A stretch of 11,547 nt of DNA from an uncultured Granulosicoccaceae bacterium (GTDB taxonomy: Bacteria; Pseudomonadota; Gammaproteobacteria; Granulosicoccales; Granulosicoccaceae). Made by a program: the position numbers and the translations under genes. This document shows positions 6,283 to 11,547 of this stretch, one piece after another. Position 1 is the first letter of the stretch. Each line of letters begins with the position of its first letter. The stretch spans positions 1-11,547 of the forward strand of contig CALFBL010000331.1 of NCBI GenBank assembly GCA_937951695.1, in the 5' to 3' direction. The notes below the pieces were generated by a model. The model was not told the origin of the DNA. It did no database searches and was given only the letters and a program-made list of their open reading frames with translations.

Positions 6283-6837
6283 TTAAGAGTTCCTCGCACC
6301 TGATAGGCTCAACCCGCTCTCAGGTTTGACTCTGACGGCGCCGGAAGCCTTATCCACGAAGAAAGGACAAATGCCACACTGGATTCGGCGATCAGTGGCA
6401 GGGGTGTCTTTGAGGCGAGGGTCCGCCTCACCGCTCACCAATCTTGGCTGATCGTCCGCGTCGAATCGTTTTTTTAACAAATCCAGTAACAAATCATCAA
6501 TGCCAAGAGGCTCAGCAATCTGGTAAGACGTGTTAGGAAATTTCACCGCAGCCTGCTGAACAAGACTGGGGATATCTCGCGTCCAGTGTTTACCTTTAGC
6601 CAGAAAAAGCGGCAGCACCACAACATGTGACGCACCTTTCTCAACACAGCGGGCATAGGCCATCGCGATATCGGGCGCCGCCAACTCCATATGCGCAGGT
6701 TCAACGATCGAGCAGTCATCGGCAAATCGACTCGCAAAACGCTGCGCGAGATCGTTCAGACTGTCGTTCGATTGCGTGCGTCTACTGCCGTGATCACAGA
6801 TGACAACACCGGTGACCGCTCCACTTTCCAAAGACAT
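6283..6837 (-). CDS. SirB/CbiX family protein (sirohydrochlorin chelatase-like) with a C-terminal CxxC extension
   Basis: A 184-residue cytoplasmic protein. The N-terminal GVVICDHGSRR carries His16 in the DHGSR motif, and LPLFLAKGKHWTRDIP carries His84. These are the two metal-binding histidines expected of SirB/CbiX class II chelatases, which insert iron or cobalt into sirohydrochlorin for siroheme or cobalamin. The core ends near residue 125 as in single-domain SirB. The rest is an extension containing CGIC (Cys154 and Cys157), a possible metal or iron-sulfur site. The start at 6837 is set by a GGGAG about 6 bases upstream; the longer frame to 6876 would overlap the preceding gene. It follows the amphi-Trp gene by 20 bases. 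No other siroheme or cobalamin genes are nearby, so the metal and the substrate remain open. Confidence 0.85.
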   Translation of the reverse strand: MSLESGAVTGVVICDHGSRRTQSNDSLNDLAQRFASRFADDCSIVEPAHMELAAPDIAMAYARCVEKGASHVVVLPLFLAKGKHWTRDIPSLVQQAAVKFPNTSYQIAEPLGIDDLLLDLLKKRFDADDQPRLVSGEADPRLKDTPATDRRIQCGICPFFVDKASGAVRVKPESGLSLSGARNS

Positions 6838-6857
6838 CGTATTCTCCCTAACCTTCG

Positions 6858-7079
6858 CTATGACTCGTTCTTCCACTTGATCTGGAACTCGATCTCCTCT
6901 TCGGCGCCTTCGCGCTCGTGCTCAATATTGTATTGCGCCCTCACAGGCACGTAGATACGCTCACCTGCTATCTGGATCTCGAATTTATCTCCGTTCTCCA
7001 GCGCATCGGCTAGCCGTCGAAGCTTTGCAACAAATTCTTCGGTGGGGTAATCCTTTTCTATATCGCGATCTTCTTTCAT
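6858..7079 (-). CDS. Amphi-Trp domain protein
   Basis: A 73-residue, strongly charged protein that matches the amphi-Trp domain over its whole length. TEEFVAKLRRLADALENGD forms an amphipathic helix. It is followed by FEIQIAGERIYVPVRAQYNIEHE as beta strands and by an acidic EGAEEEIEFQIKW that ends with the characteristic tryptophan. The function of the domain is not established; it is usually a small standalone protein or a terminal appendage. It is the first gene of an apparent pair with the SirB-like gene, 20 bases apart. A modest AGGG 6 bases upstream supports the ATG at 7079. A nested inverted repeat lies 32-62 bases upstream. Confidence 0.88.
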   Translation of the reverse strand: MKEDRDIEKDYPTEEFVAKLRRLADALENGDKFEIQIAGERIYVPVRAQYNIEHEREGAEEEIEFQIKWKNES

Positions 7080-7110
7080 GTCAAACCCTGTGAACGTTGT
7101 GTGAAAACAT

Positions 7111-7141
7111 TGACCTCACCTCAGTAATTTGAGACAGGTCA
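7111..7141. promoter_or_regulatory. Nested inverted repeat upstream of the amphi-Trp/SirB-like pair
   Basis: The outer arms TGACCT (7111-7116) and AGGTCA (7136-7141) are perfect. Inside them CTCA (7120-7123) and TGAG (7130-7133) form a second stem around a hexaloop, with a 3/2-base internal loop. It could be a leader hairpin of the minus-strand transcript or a paired protein site. No U run follows on either strand. Confidence 0.35.
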
Positions 7142-7195
7142 CCGAAATACAAGCGCAACGCTAGAGCTTACAGGATCCCCACAGCCTTGCGACAC

Positions 7196-7226
7196 GGGCG
7201 TCTGGCGCTTTCGGGAAAGAACGCCC
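7196..7226 (+). terminator. GC-rich nested hairpin in the divergent intergenic region
   Basis: GGGCGT (7196-7201) pairs with ACGCCC (7221-7226). An inner CTTT/AAAG stem closes a CGGG tetraloop. On the plus strand it is followed by ACCATTTCTATTT, a weak T-rich stretch. No plus-strand gene is visible before it, so it may end a small untranslated transcript or be unrelated to termination. The rest of 7080-7430 has no gene. Confidence 0.3.
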
Positions 7227-7294
7227 ACCATTTCTATTTATGTCCATGTTAGCCTGCTCAGGGAATGTTTTCTAAGCACCATTATGCTTGGAAA

Positions 7295-7308
7295 TTCAAT
7301 GTATTGAA
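7295..7308. promoter_or_regulatory. Palindrome TTCAAT-GT-ATTGAA upstream of the exported-protein gene
   Basis: A perfect inverted repeat with 6-bp arms and a 2-base centre, about 123 bases upstream of the ATG at 7431. Downstream of it are loose promoter-like elements (TTGAAC at 7348-7353, TCTAAT at 7373-7378, with a 19-bp spacer that is longer than ideal). It is a candidate operator for the plus-strand gene. Confidence 0.3.
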
Positions 7309-7430
7309 CATCCTCTAACGAATCAACTTTGCAGATTCAAATGGCACTTGAACCTTAGGCTTTTAAAGTGTCTCTAATGCATAAAATTTGCTCTAGTGTT
7401 CTGTTCTATTTCCTCCCAAGGAGAAAGCGT

Positions 7431-7997
7431 ATGATCCGCCTGTTAACAGTAATCATGATGGCTTTTACAAGTATTTTGTTGGTGCACGCACAAAGCAGCG
7501 ACTCGCCCAATGAACCTGAAATTTCCGTTACTGTGTCGCCTGAACCCGCCATGTCGCTCGCGCGATTGGAAAACATCCTTGTCGCGTTAGATCCACAGAC
7601 ACAAGCAAACGGTTCTCGTTTTTTGCTGACCATTGAAGATATTCAAGTGTTTGTCATCACCGACGTTGCCAACGACCGTATGCGTGTGATGACGCCGATT
7701 CGTGCACGCGAGGGTATAGCTGCTGCAGAGATGACACGCATGATGCAGGCTAACTTCGACTCTGCCTTGGATGCCCGCTATGCCATCGCTCAGGATACGC
7801 TGTGGAGTGTTTTTATTCATCCACTGTCACCACTGCAGAAAAACCAGCTGATATCGGGCATAGGCCAAGTGGTTAATCTGGTAATTTCTTACGGCACAGT
7901 TTACTCAGGCGGCGCTCTCAACTTCGGCGGCGGAGATTCAGGCGGGATTAATCGCGAGTTAATAGAACAATTACAGGATAAAGGCCAAAAAGTCTAG
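7431..7997 (+). CDS. Exported protein of unknown function, possibly with a YbjN/CesT-like fold
   Basis: A 188-residue protein with a Sec signal peptide: MIRLLTVIMMAFTSILLVHA, with likely cleavage after Ala20. The mature part has an amphipathic helix (SLARLENILVALD), a beta meander (FLLTIEDIQVFVITD then RMRVMTPI), and a helix with QANFDSALDARYAI followed by WSVFIHPLSPL. The HPL...L motif and the N-F-x-x-A-L-D-A-R-Y segment recall YbjN or type III chaperone-like folds, but this is my pattern judgement only. A glycine-rich turn (SGGALNFGGGDSGG) precedes a short C-terminal helix. The start at 7431 has an AAGGAG 7 bases upstream; the frame extends to 7368 but would bury the signal peptide. It stands alone and faces away from the amphi-Trp pair. 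Confidence 0.8.
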   Translation: MIRLLTVIMMAFTSILLVHAQSSDSPNEPEISVTVSPEPAMSLARLENILVALDPQTQANGSRFLLTIEDIQVFVITDVANDRMRVMTPIRAREGIAAAEMTRMMQANFDSALDARYAIAQDTLWSVFIHPLSPLQKNQLISGIGQVVNLVISYGTVYSGGALNFGGGDSGGINRELIEQLQDKGQKV

Positions 7998-8037
7998 ACA
8001 AGTCAGACACAACCAACGACAACGACCGATCAATCCC

Positions 8038-8080
8038 GCTCATCTGAGCACCTAGCTTACGCACGCAAGCTACCCTGAGC
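8038..8080. other. Alternative stem-loops after the exported-protein gene
   Basis: GCTCA (8038-8042) can pair with TGAGC at 8045-8049. It can instead pair with TGAGC at 8076-8080, enclosing a second hairpin TAGCTT/AAGCTA (8053-8058 and 8067-8072). These pairings exclude each other. No U run follows, so intrinsic termination is doubtful. Confidence 0.3.
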
Positions 8081-8236
8081 ATAGACATCGACTTGTCGCT
8101 CCCGACCGGCTGCGTTCTCAGCTGGCTGCACAGCCAATTGCGCAGCTCGACTGGGGGCGTAAACCGTCAGAGATGGCCGCGCACGCAACTCGTTTGCCAG
8201 TTCATAGCGCAGAGGGTGATCAACGATTCAGCTCAT
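8057..8236 (-). pseudogene. Truncated DUF3422 gene remnant with an early nonsense codon
   Basis: The minus strand from ATG 8236 reads Met-Ser-stop and then stays open in the same frame for 56 codons: IVDHPLRYELANELRARP, then a segment including TVYAPSRAAQLAVQPAE, ending in QGSLRA and TAA at 8057. The H-P-L-R-x-x-L-x-N-E-L-x-A-R-P pattern is the N-terminal signature of DUF3422 proteins, which are normally about 400 residues long with C-terminal membrane segments. Here the usual NELHARP has become NELRARP, the third codon is TGA, and the remainder of the gene is missing. The remnant lies antisense within a plus-strand open frame starting at 8093, which I take to be a shadow. Confidence 0.7.
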
Positions 8237-8339
8237 GAAGCACTCTGCACCTTTACGCTAGTAATGAATCATGTAAATCGGCGCACGCTTCAACACTGCG
8301 CGTTACCCCCACCCAGTGCAACCTGCACACAGAACCGTA

Positions 8340-8903
8340 TTACACGCGCATCAATACAAAGTCCTCGTCTATCTCAACCGGACGAGTCTCGCGTGTTTCA
8401 CCGTCGAATTCGCCACTGTCGTCACCGAATAGCAAGTTATTCCCATCAAGTAATATCAAATCAAAGTCTTCAAAGCTGTTATCGATAACCGATTCACCAT
8501 TTAAGGTTAGAGAATCTACGGTGATGTCTATAAAGTCGGCAACACCCAAAGGCGTATCAACCGTGTCACCTGGAAACACCAATGTAGAGTCAAAAACAAA
8601 AACCCCATTTAATAGGGTGCATTGCGCATCAGCGAACTGCGATACAGTCGTGACGAAGCTATCGCCTTGAATAGCGACTTCATTGATTTCGAACCCATTC
8701 GCCGGATCATCCGCTAGCGAACATCCGCGAAGGAAGTTGCCGTTGAATTGGCTGTTAGCATCCAAGATGTCATCCAGATCGGTACCAGTCTCTAGCAGGT
8801 CATTACCAAGTTCGGCGGCATCAAAGTTATCGTTATCGCCTGTACACCCAGCCAACAAGACGGTGCTGACAAGCCAGGCTCTCAACGCGCTATTTATTAA
8901 CAT
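8340..8903 (-). CDS. Acidic lipoprotein of unknown function
   Basis: A 187-residue precursor with a lipoprotein signal: Arg8, a hydrophobic stretch, and a lipobox LLAGC at residues 16-20, so Cys20 would be lipidated and the protein membrane-anchored, probably in the outer membrane. The mature chain is very rich in Asp and Glu, with few basic residues, and reads as beta-rich (FVTTVSQF, GVFVFDSTLVFPGD, IDITVDSLTLNG). Two cysteines (in RGCSL and AQCTL) could form a disulfide. It ends RPVEIDEDFVLMRV. No family is recognised. The start has no clear Shine-Dalgarno sequence, but a small upstream ORF with a fair site overlaps it, which suggests coupled translation. The acidic composition would suit a salty environment. 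Confidence 0.8.
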   Translation of the reverse strand: MLINSALRAWLVSTVLLAGCTGDNDNFDAAELGNDLLETGTDLDDILDANSQFNGNFLRGCSLADDPANGFEINEVAIQGDSFVTTVSQFADAQCTLLNGVFVFDSTLVFPGDTVDTPLGVADFIDITVDSLTLNGESVIDNSFEDFDLILLDGNNLLFGDDSGEFDGETRETRPVEIDEDFVLMRV

Positions 8904-9001
8904 GGAATCACAGTCGCACCGGTAGAGCGTATCCGTCGAACTCGACCGGGCGTCTCAGCGGCAACCACAACCGCGTCCGAACTTGTGTACTTTATCAGCA
9001 T
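8897..9001 (-). CDS. Possible 34-residue leader ORF overlapping the lipoprotein start
   Basis: ATG 9001 follows AAAGGA by 10 bases and opens a 34-codon frame starting MLIKYTSSDAVVVAAET. Its TAA (8899-8897) lies inside the first codons of the lipoprotein gene, so the two frames overlap by seven bases. That arrangement would let ribosomes reinitiate at the lipoprotein ATG, which lacks its own binding site. The second half of the peptide is rich in Arg and may not matter in itself. It may equally be a chance frame or part of a decayed gene. Confidence 0.25.
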   Translation of the reverse strand: MLIKYTSSDAVVVAAETPGRVRRIRSTGATVIPC

Positions 9002-9423
9002 GATTAATCAGTCCTTTAAAGCATACGAGGCAACTTACCAAGAAATAATACCAGCTCTTTCTCGCACTAATGTGACATTTTCCGCCAGATTATTTCTAGT
9101 GCCGCCTACCACGGGTGTGTCATCTCGTCCAATTATCGAGTTGAATGCGATCGAGAGCGTTCATCGCGCGCCGTCTGCAAAAGGTTTATCCACAGGCACT
9201 TTTTTGCTGGCAATAAACGTCGAGGCGTTAAAGTTCTCGTAAATTATCTGTCGACTGCGTCTCCGAATAACAATTGAAATCCGCTTTGAGCTTTATACGC
9301 CAGACCTCTCTACCGCTCCAACGTTCTAATTGCAGCATCGTTTTGCTGCGAGATATCCAAATACATACAGGTCGCCAGCCTGGGATAGCGTGAACTAACA
9401 ATTATAAATGGCAGGAGAGACTT
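9002..9423. other. Intergenic region with no confident gene
   Basis: About 420 bases between the lipoprotein (minus) and the helix-hairpin-helix gene (plus). A plus-strand 85-codon frame (8985-9242) starts with GTG and has no binding site. On the minus strand one frame is open in pieces, including VPVDKPFADGAR and NLAENVTLVRERAG, separated by stops. A minus-strand frame of 36 codons from ATG 9338 to 9228 has no binding site. The patchwork of short protein-like frames could be a decayed gene, but I cannot assign it. A hairpin lies at 9332-9349. Confidence 0.4.
9332..9349. other. 6-bp hairpin GCAGCA / TGCTGC
   Basis: A perfect inverted repeat around a six-base loop, about 75 bases upstream of the helix-hairpin-helix gene. 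There is no U run on either side, and its role is unknown. Confidence 0.3.
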
Positions 9424-10113
9424 ATGATAACTACAGCAATCGTGTGTTGTACCGTATTTTTAATTGGACTAATTACAAGTTACTGGTGGGGTCCACATAA
9501 CCGATTCACATTAGGCTGGAGGCTGTTTGATGCAAAAAATCTGGCACAAAATGACAGCACGTCCAGTGCGCCTCAAGCGGGCACCAAACCACTAGATTTC
9601 GACTACATATTTGAACGCAAAACAAGCCAACAGACTTCTGCATCTACAACAGGAAAACCAAGGGTCAATGACGGATCTAATTCACCTGCCACGGCCGCTG
9701 CAGCAGTAAACCGTTCAGTTTCTGCATCTGCTCCTGTAACTGAAAACGTTACGCAGCTTCACACGGCTAGACAAGCTTCCGCTGTTAGTGATCAGATAAC
9801 TCCTGAAACACAGGCAGTTTCTGCTAACTCTTCACCAGATCAGCCCTCAAAATTTCAATCTGCGCCCAGTCAGGCGCCTCGAGCCCAGGCGGATGACCTG
9901 AAGCAGATCTTCGGCATTGGCAAAGTATTCGAAAATCTGCTGAACGGTATAGGCATATCTACCTTCGATCAGCTCGCTAACATCAGTGACGAGCAATTAG
10001 AAACGGTACGAGGTTCTCTGGGAGTCTATTCTGGTCGAATTGAAAAAGATAACTGGATTGCACAGGCTGTCGAACTGCACGAGTTTCACCACTGCCAGAA
10101 GCAGGTCGCTTGA
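9424..10113 (+). CDS. Membrane-anchored helix-hairpin-helix domain protein
   Basis: A 229-residue protein in three parts. Residues 3-20 form one transmembrane helix (TAIVCCTVFLIGLITSYWW). Residues 40-155 are a low-complexity linker rich in Ser, Ala, Thr, Gln and Pro. Residues 157-216 form a compact C-terminal domain: DLKQIFGIGKVFENLLNGIG is a helix-hairpin-helix with the GIG hairpin, followed by STFDQLANISDEQLETV and a GRIEKDNWIAQA closing helix. Such domains resemble those at the C-termini of ribosomal L21-associated or DUF4332-like proteins and may bind DNA or protein. With the helix first and the linker after it, the domain probably faces the cytoplasm. AGGAG 6 bases upstream supports the start. 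Partner and function are unknown. A tandem repeat begins 28 bases after the stop. Confidence 0.85.
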   Translation: MITTAIVCCTVFLIGLITSYWWGPHNRFTLGWRLFDAKNLAQNDSTSSAPQAGTKPLDFDYIFERKTSQQTSASTTGKPRVNDGSNSPATAAAAVNRSVSASAPVTENVTQLHTARQASAVSDQITPETQAVSANSSPDQPSKFQSAPSQAPRAQADDLKQIFGIGKVFENLLNGIGISTFDQLANISDEQLETVRGSLGVYSGRIEKDNWIAQAVELHEFHHCQKQVA

Positions 10114-10140
10114 TCAACGGATCGTTAATCTCTTGCGACG

Positions 10141-10182
10141 GTCAAGTGAGTGAGTCAGTGAGTGAGTCAGTGAGTGAGTGAG
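10141..10182. repeat. 12-bp tandem repeat built of GTGA/GTCA tetramers
   Basis: GTGAGTGAGTCA occurs at 10146-10157 and 10158-10169. A third unit at 10170-10181 ends in GTGA instead of GTCA. A partial GTCA precedes the array. This is a microsatellite-type array just after the helix-hairpin-helix gene, with no spacers, so it is not a CRISPR. Copy number is likely to vary between strains. Confidence 0.85.
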
Positions 10183-10517
10183 AAAATATGCAAAAAAGTC
10201 GAACTACCATGTACTAGCCTGCGGCGGCCCATGAGATTTTAACTGTTATTGGGTAAAAAACAGAGCTCATGGGGCACTGCTGGGTCACACGGTTAAATCG
10301 AAAACACAGGGCATCTCCAGCGCCATCGTCCTGTGTAAACCACAGTCCTATACCCACTCTACCACCCGGATCTTGCTACAGAAGTACCCGCACACCGAGC
10401 CTAGTGATACACGATACGGTGGCAGTTGAAAATTTGCGTAAACTACACGTCAGGCAATTTAGCCAATCGTAGCGCGATCGTTTTTCTGCGCGTTCGGCCA
10501 ACTATTGACGAGATACC
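10183..10517. other. Intergenic region upstream of the four-helix membrane protein
   Basis: No gene is supported. A 67-codon plus-strand frame (10269-10472) has no binding site and an unconvincing peptide. The notable content is the nested inverted repeat at 10228-10273. I see no clean promoter hexamers before 10518. Confidence 0.4.
10228..10273. repeat. Nested inverted repeat with 8-bp outer arms
   Basis: CCCATGAG (10228-10235) and CTCATGGG (10266-10273) are perfect complements around a 30-base interior. In the interior, CTGTT (10243-10247) and AACAG (10259-10263) form a second stem. The two stems are separated by a 7/2-base internal loop. It could fold as a bipartite hairpin in RNA, but it lacks a terminal U run. 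Confidence 0.45.
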
Positions 10518-10961
10518 ATGCGCGAACTTCTAGAATTGCAAACTGGTCAGGTGGCGTTTCTTAGCGGGATTCTGGCAGGCTTCGCCCTGACCGCTGCACT
10601 GAATATCATGCGCTACGGGTTGATAAGCCGAATTTCGCGATTCGTGTTCATTATCGCCACTTTGTCGTCTTTGCTATTTATCGTAGCGCTCTATGTTGAT
10701 GTACGACTCACCCTGGAACTCGCTGGTAGGAGCGAGATCAGCGTACCCCTGCAAGCACGCATTGCAAGTATTCATTTAATCGGTACCGCCAGTGCCACCA
10801 TCGCGTTGTTTCTATTCGTCATAGCCACAGCGCTAATCGGATGGTTGGCGCCCAACCGCAAAACCGGTGTCATAACCACGCTTTTAGGTTTGAGTATTTT
10901 GCTGTTACTGCTATATGTATGGTTTCAGATCGGAGGCATTTCAGCGGAGTTAAATGCTTAG
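10518..10961 (+). CDS. Four-helix membrane protein of unknown function
   Basis: A 147-residue protein with four hydrophobic segments at about residues 12-29, 40-60, 83-108 and 116-136. A polar loop (DVRLTLELAGRSEISVPLQ) lies between the second and third, and a basic turn (APNRKTG) between the third and fourth. The two basic turns (MRYGLISRISR and APNRKT) suggest both termini face the other side, by the positive-inside rule. The ribosome binding site is weak (GAG shortly before the ATG). No family signature is recognised. It is convergent with the rhomboid gene, the two stops being about 60 bases apart. Confidence 0.75.
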   Translation: MRELLELQTGQVAFLSGILAGFALTAALNIMRYGLISRISRFVFIIATLSSLLFIVALYVDVRLTLELAGRSEISVPLQARIASIHLIGTASATIALFLFVIATALIGWLAPNRKTGVITTLLGLSILLLLLYVWFQIGGISAELNA

Positions 10962-10989
10962 AAAGCCGCCGCCATCAGAACTCCAATCT

Positions 10990-11009
10990 GCGCATCGTCA
11001 TCGACGCGC
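10990..11009. terminator. Weak hairpin between convergent genes
   Basis: GCGC/GCGC arms with one mismatch and an inner TCG/CGA stem around a four-base loop, placed between two converging stops. There is no T run on either side, so it is at best a weak bidirectional terminator. Confidence 0.2.
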
Positions 11010-11023
11010 CGTTAGATCAAGAG

Positions 11024-11547
11024 CTATTGCCATCGCTGATTCCTGGTCGGTACTTTTTTCCATAGCGTGTCGCCGTGATTGGTTTGATCCCAGCCTCGAT
11101 AAGGATGCTGAACAAGCAGGCGTTCACTCTTGAAAACAAATACCAAAATAGCGCCAGCAACGAATCCGCCGATATGTGCCCAGAAGGCCACGCCACCGCC
11201 CTCAGCATTAGCTGTATAAACCCCATAAACCTGAACCGCGATCCAGTACCCCAACATCAGGAATGCAGGCACGGCAAAGGATCGAAAAATAAATACAACA
11301 AACATATGCACGTGCACTCGCGGGTACAAAACAATGTACGCCCCCATCACGCCTCCGATAGCCCCGGAAGCACCAACCATCGGGATGACCGAGCCGATGT
11401 CTGCGAGAATCTGAGCCAGGGTCGCGGCCAGCCCTGTCAAAATATAGAAGGCAAAGAATCGAAACGGCCCCATAGAATCTTCCACGTTGTTGCCGAATAT
11501 CCAAAGAAACCACAGGTTGCTCAGCAAGTGCATCCAGCTGCCGTGCA
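11024..11547 (-). CDS. Rhomboid family intramembrane serine protease, N-terminus cut by the right edge
   Basis: The C-terminal part (about 174 residues) of a rhomboid protease, an inner-membrane enzyme that cleaves transmembrane substrates. The visible frame starts HGSWMHLLSNLWFLWIFG, the rhomboid H-G-x-W-x-H-L-x-x-N-x-x-x-L-x-x-F-G motif, which supplies the oxyanion His and Asn. The catalytic serine is in VGASGAIGGVMGAY (GxSG), and the catalytic histidine is in FWAHIGGFVAG. Five or so helices are visible, followed by a polar C-terminal tail of about 35 residues ending in WKKVPTRNQRWQ. The M at 11533 is internal to the motif and is not a start; the gene continues beyond the window. All catalytic residues in view are intact, so it should be active if the missing first helix and N-terminus are normal. 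The substrate is unknown. Confidence 0.93.
   Translation of the reverse strand, partial: HGSWMHLLSNLWFLWIFGNNVEDSMGPFRFFAFYILTGLAATLAQILADIGSVIPMVGASGAIGGVMGAYIVLYPRVHVHMFVVFIFRSFAVPAFLMLGYWIAVQVYGVYTANAEGGGVAFWAHIGGFVAGAILVFVFKSERLLVQHPYRGWDQTNHGDTLWKKVPTRNQRWQ

Noticed and set aside
7342..7362. TGGCAC resembling the -24 element of a sigma54 promoter
   Set aside because: The required TTGC-type -12 element at the right spacing is absent.
8093..8488. Plus-strand 131-codon frame
   Set aside because: It lies opposite the DUF3422 remnant and the lipoprotein gene. The peptide is rich in Arg, Ser and His without domain features and looks like a shadow.
8985..9242. Plus-strand 85-codon frame with a GTG start
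   Set aside because: There is no Shine-Dalgarno sequence and no family match, and the opposite strand looks equally protein-like. It is covered as undefined intergenic sequence.
10141..10182. Possible CRISPR or origin iterons
   Set aside because: The units are directly adjacent 12-mers built of tetramers with no spacers, and there is no replication or cas gene nearby.
10269..10472. Plus-strand 67-codon frame
   Set aside because: There is no binding site, its start lies inside the nested inverted repeat, and the peptide lacks protein-like features.

Overview
The window looks like chromosomal DNA of a free-living, probably marine or aquatic gammaproteobacterium. This is inferred from family content: a tripartite tricarboxylate transporter, an AtuA/DUF4387 pair, an amphi-Trp protein beside a SirB/CbiX-type chelatase, a DUF3422 remnant and a membrane-anchored helix-hairpin-helix protein, with moderate GC. 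I cannot name the genus. No IS element, integrase, tRNA, rRNA or CRISPR array is visible.

Region 1 (about 1-6019, all minus strand, transcribed right to left) is a small carboxylate uptake and catabolism locus. In order of transcription it holds a 245-residue short-chain dehydrogenase closely resembling human DHRS6/BDH2; a gap of about 355 bases with a tandem repeat and an inverted repeat; a DUF1446 (AtuA family) gene overlapping a DUF4387 gene by one base; a gap of about 200 bases with a clean 15-bp palindrome; and tctC-tctB-tctA, a complete tripartite transporter with its subunits 4 bases apart and then overlapping by one base. TctC would bind an organic acid in the periplasm and TctAB would import it. 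The AtuA/DUF4387 pair and the NAD-dependent dehydrogenase would process it. The substrate is unknown and no regulator lies in the window. The AtuA gene has a good sigma70-type promoter whose predicted start point falls almost on the ATG, so its mRNA is probably leaderless. A weak open frame at the left edge may be another downstream gene.

Region 2 (about 6053-7079, minus strand) holds a short amphi-Trp protein and, 20 bases downstream, a SirB/CbiX-like tetrapyrrole chelatase with a C-terminal extension carrying a CxxC. After it comes an 88-codon open frame that looks coding but has no good start.

Region 3 (about 7080-9423) is loosely packed: an exported protein of about 188 residues on the plus strand, a truncated DUF3422 pseudogene with an early nonsense codon, an acidic lipoprotein on the minus strand possibly coupled to a small leader ORF, and several stem-loops.

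Region 4 (9424-11547) holds a single-pass membrane protein with a C-terminal helix-hairpin-helix domain, a GTGA/GTCA tandem repeat, a nested inverted repeat, a four-helix membrane protein and, convergent to it, the C-terminal part of a rhomboid intramembrane protease cut by the right edge.
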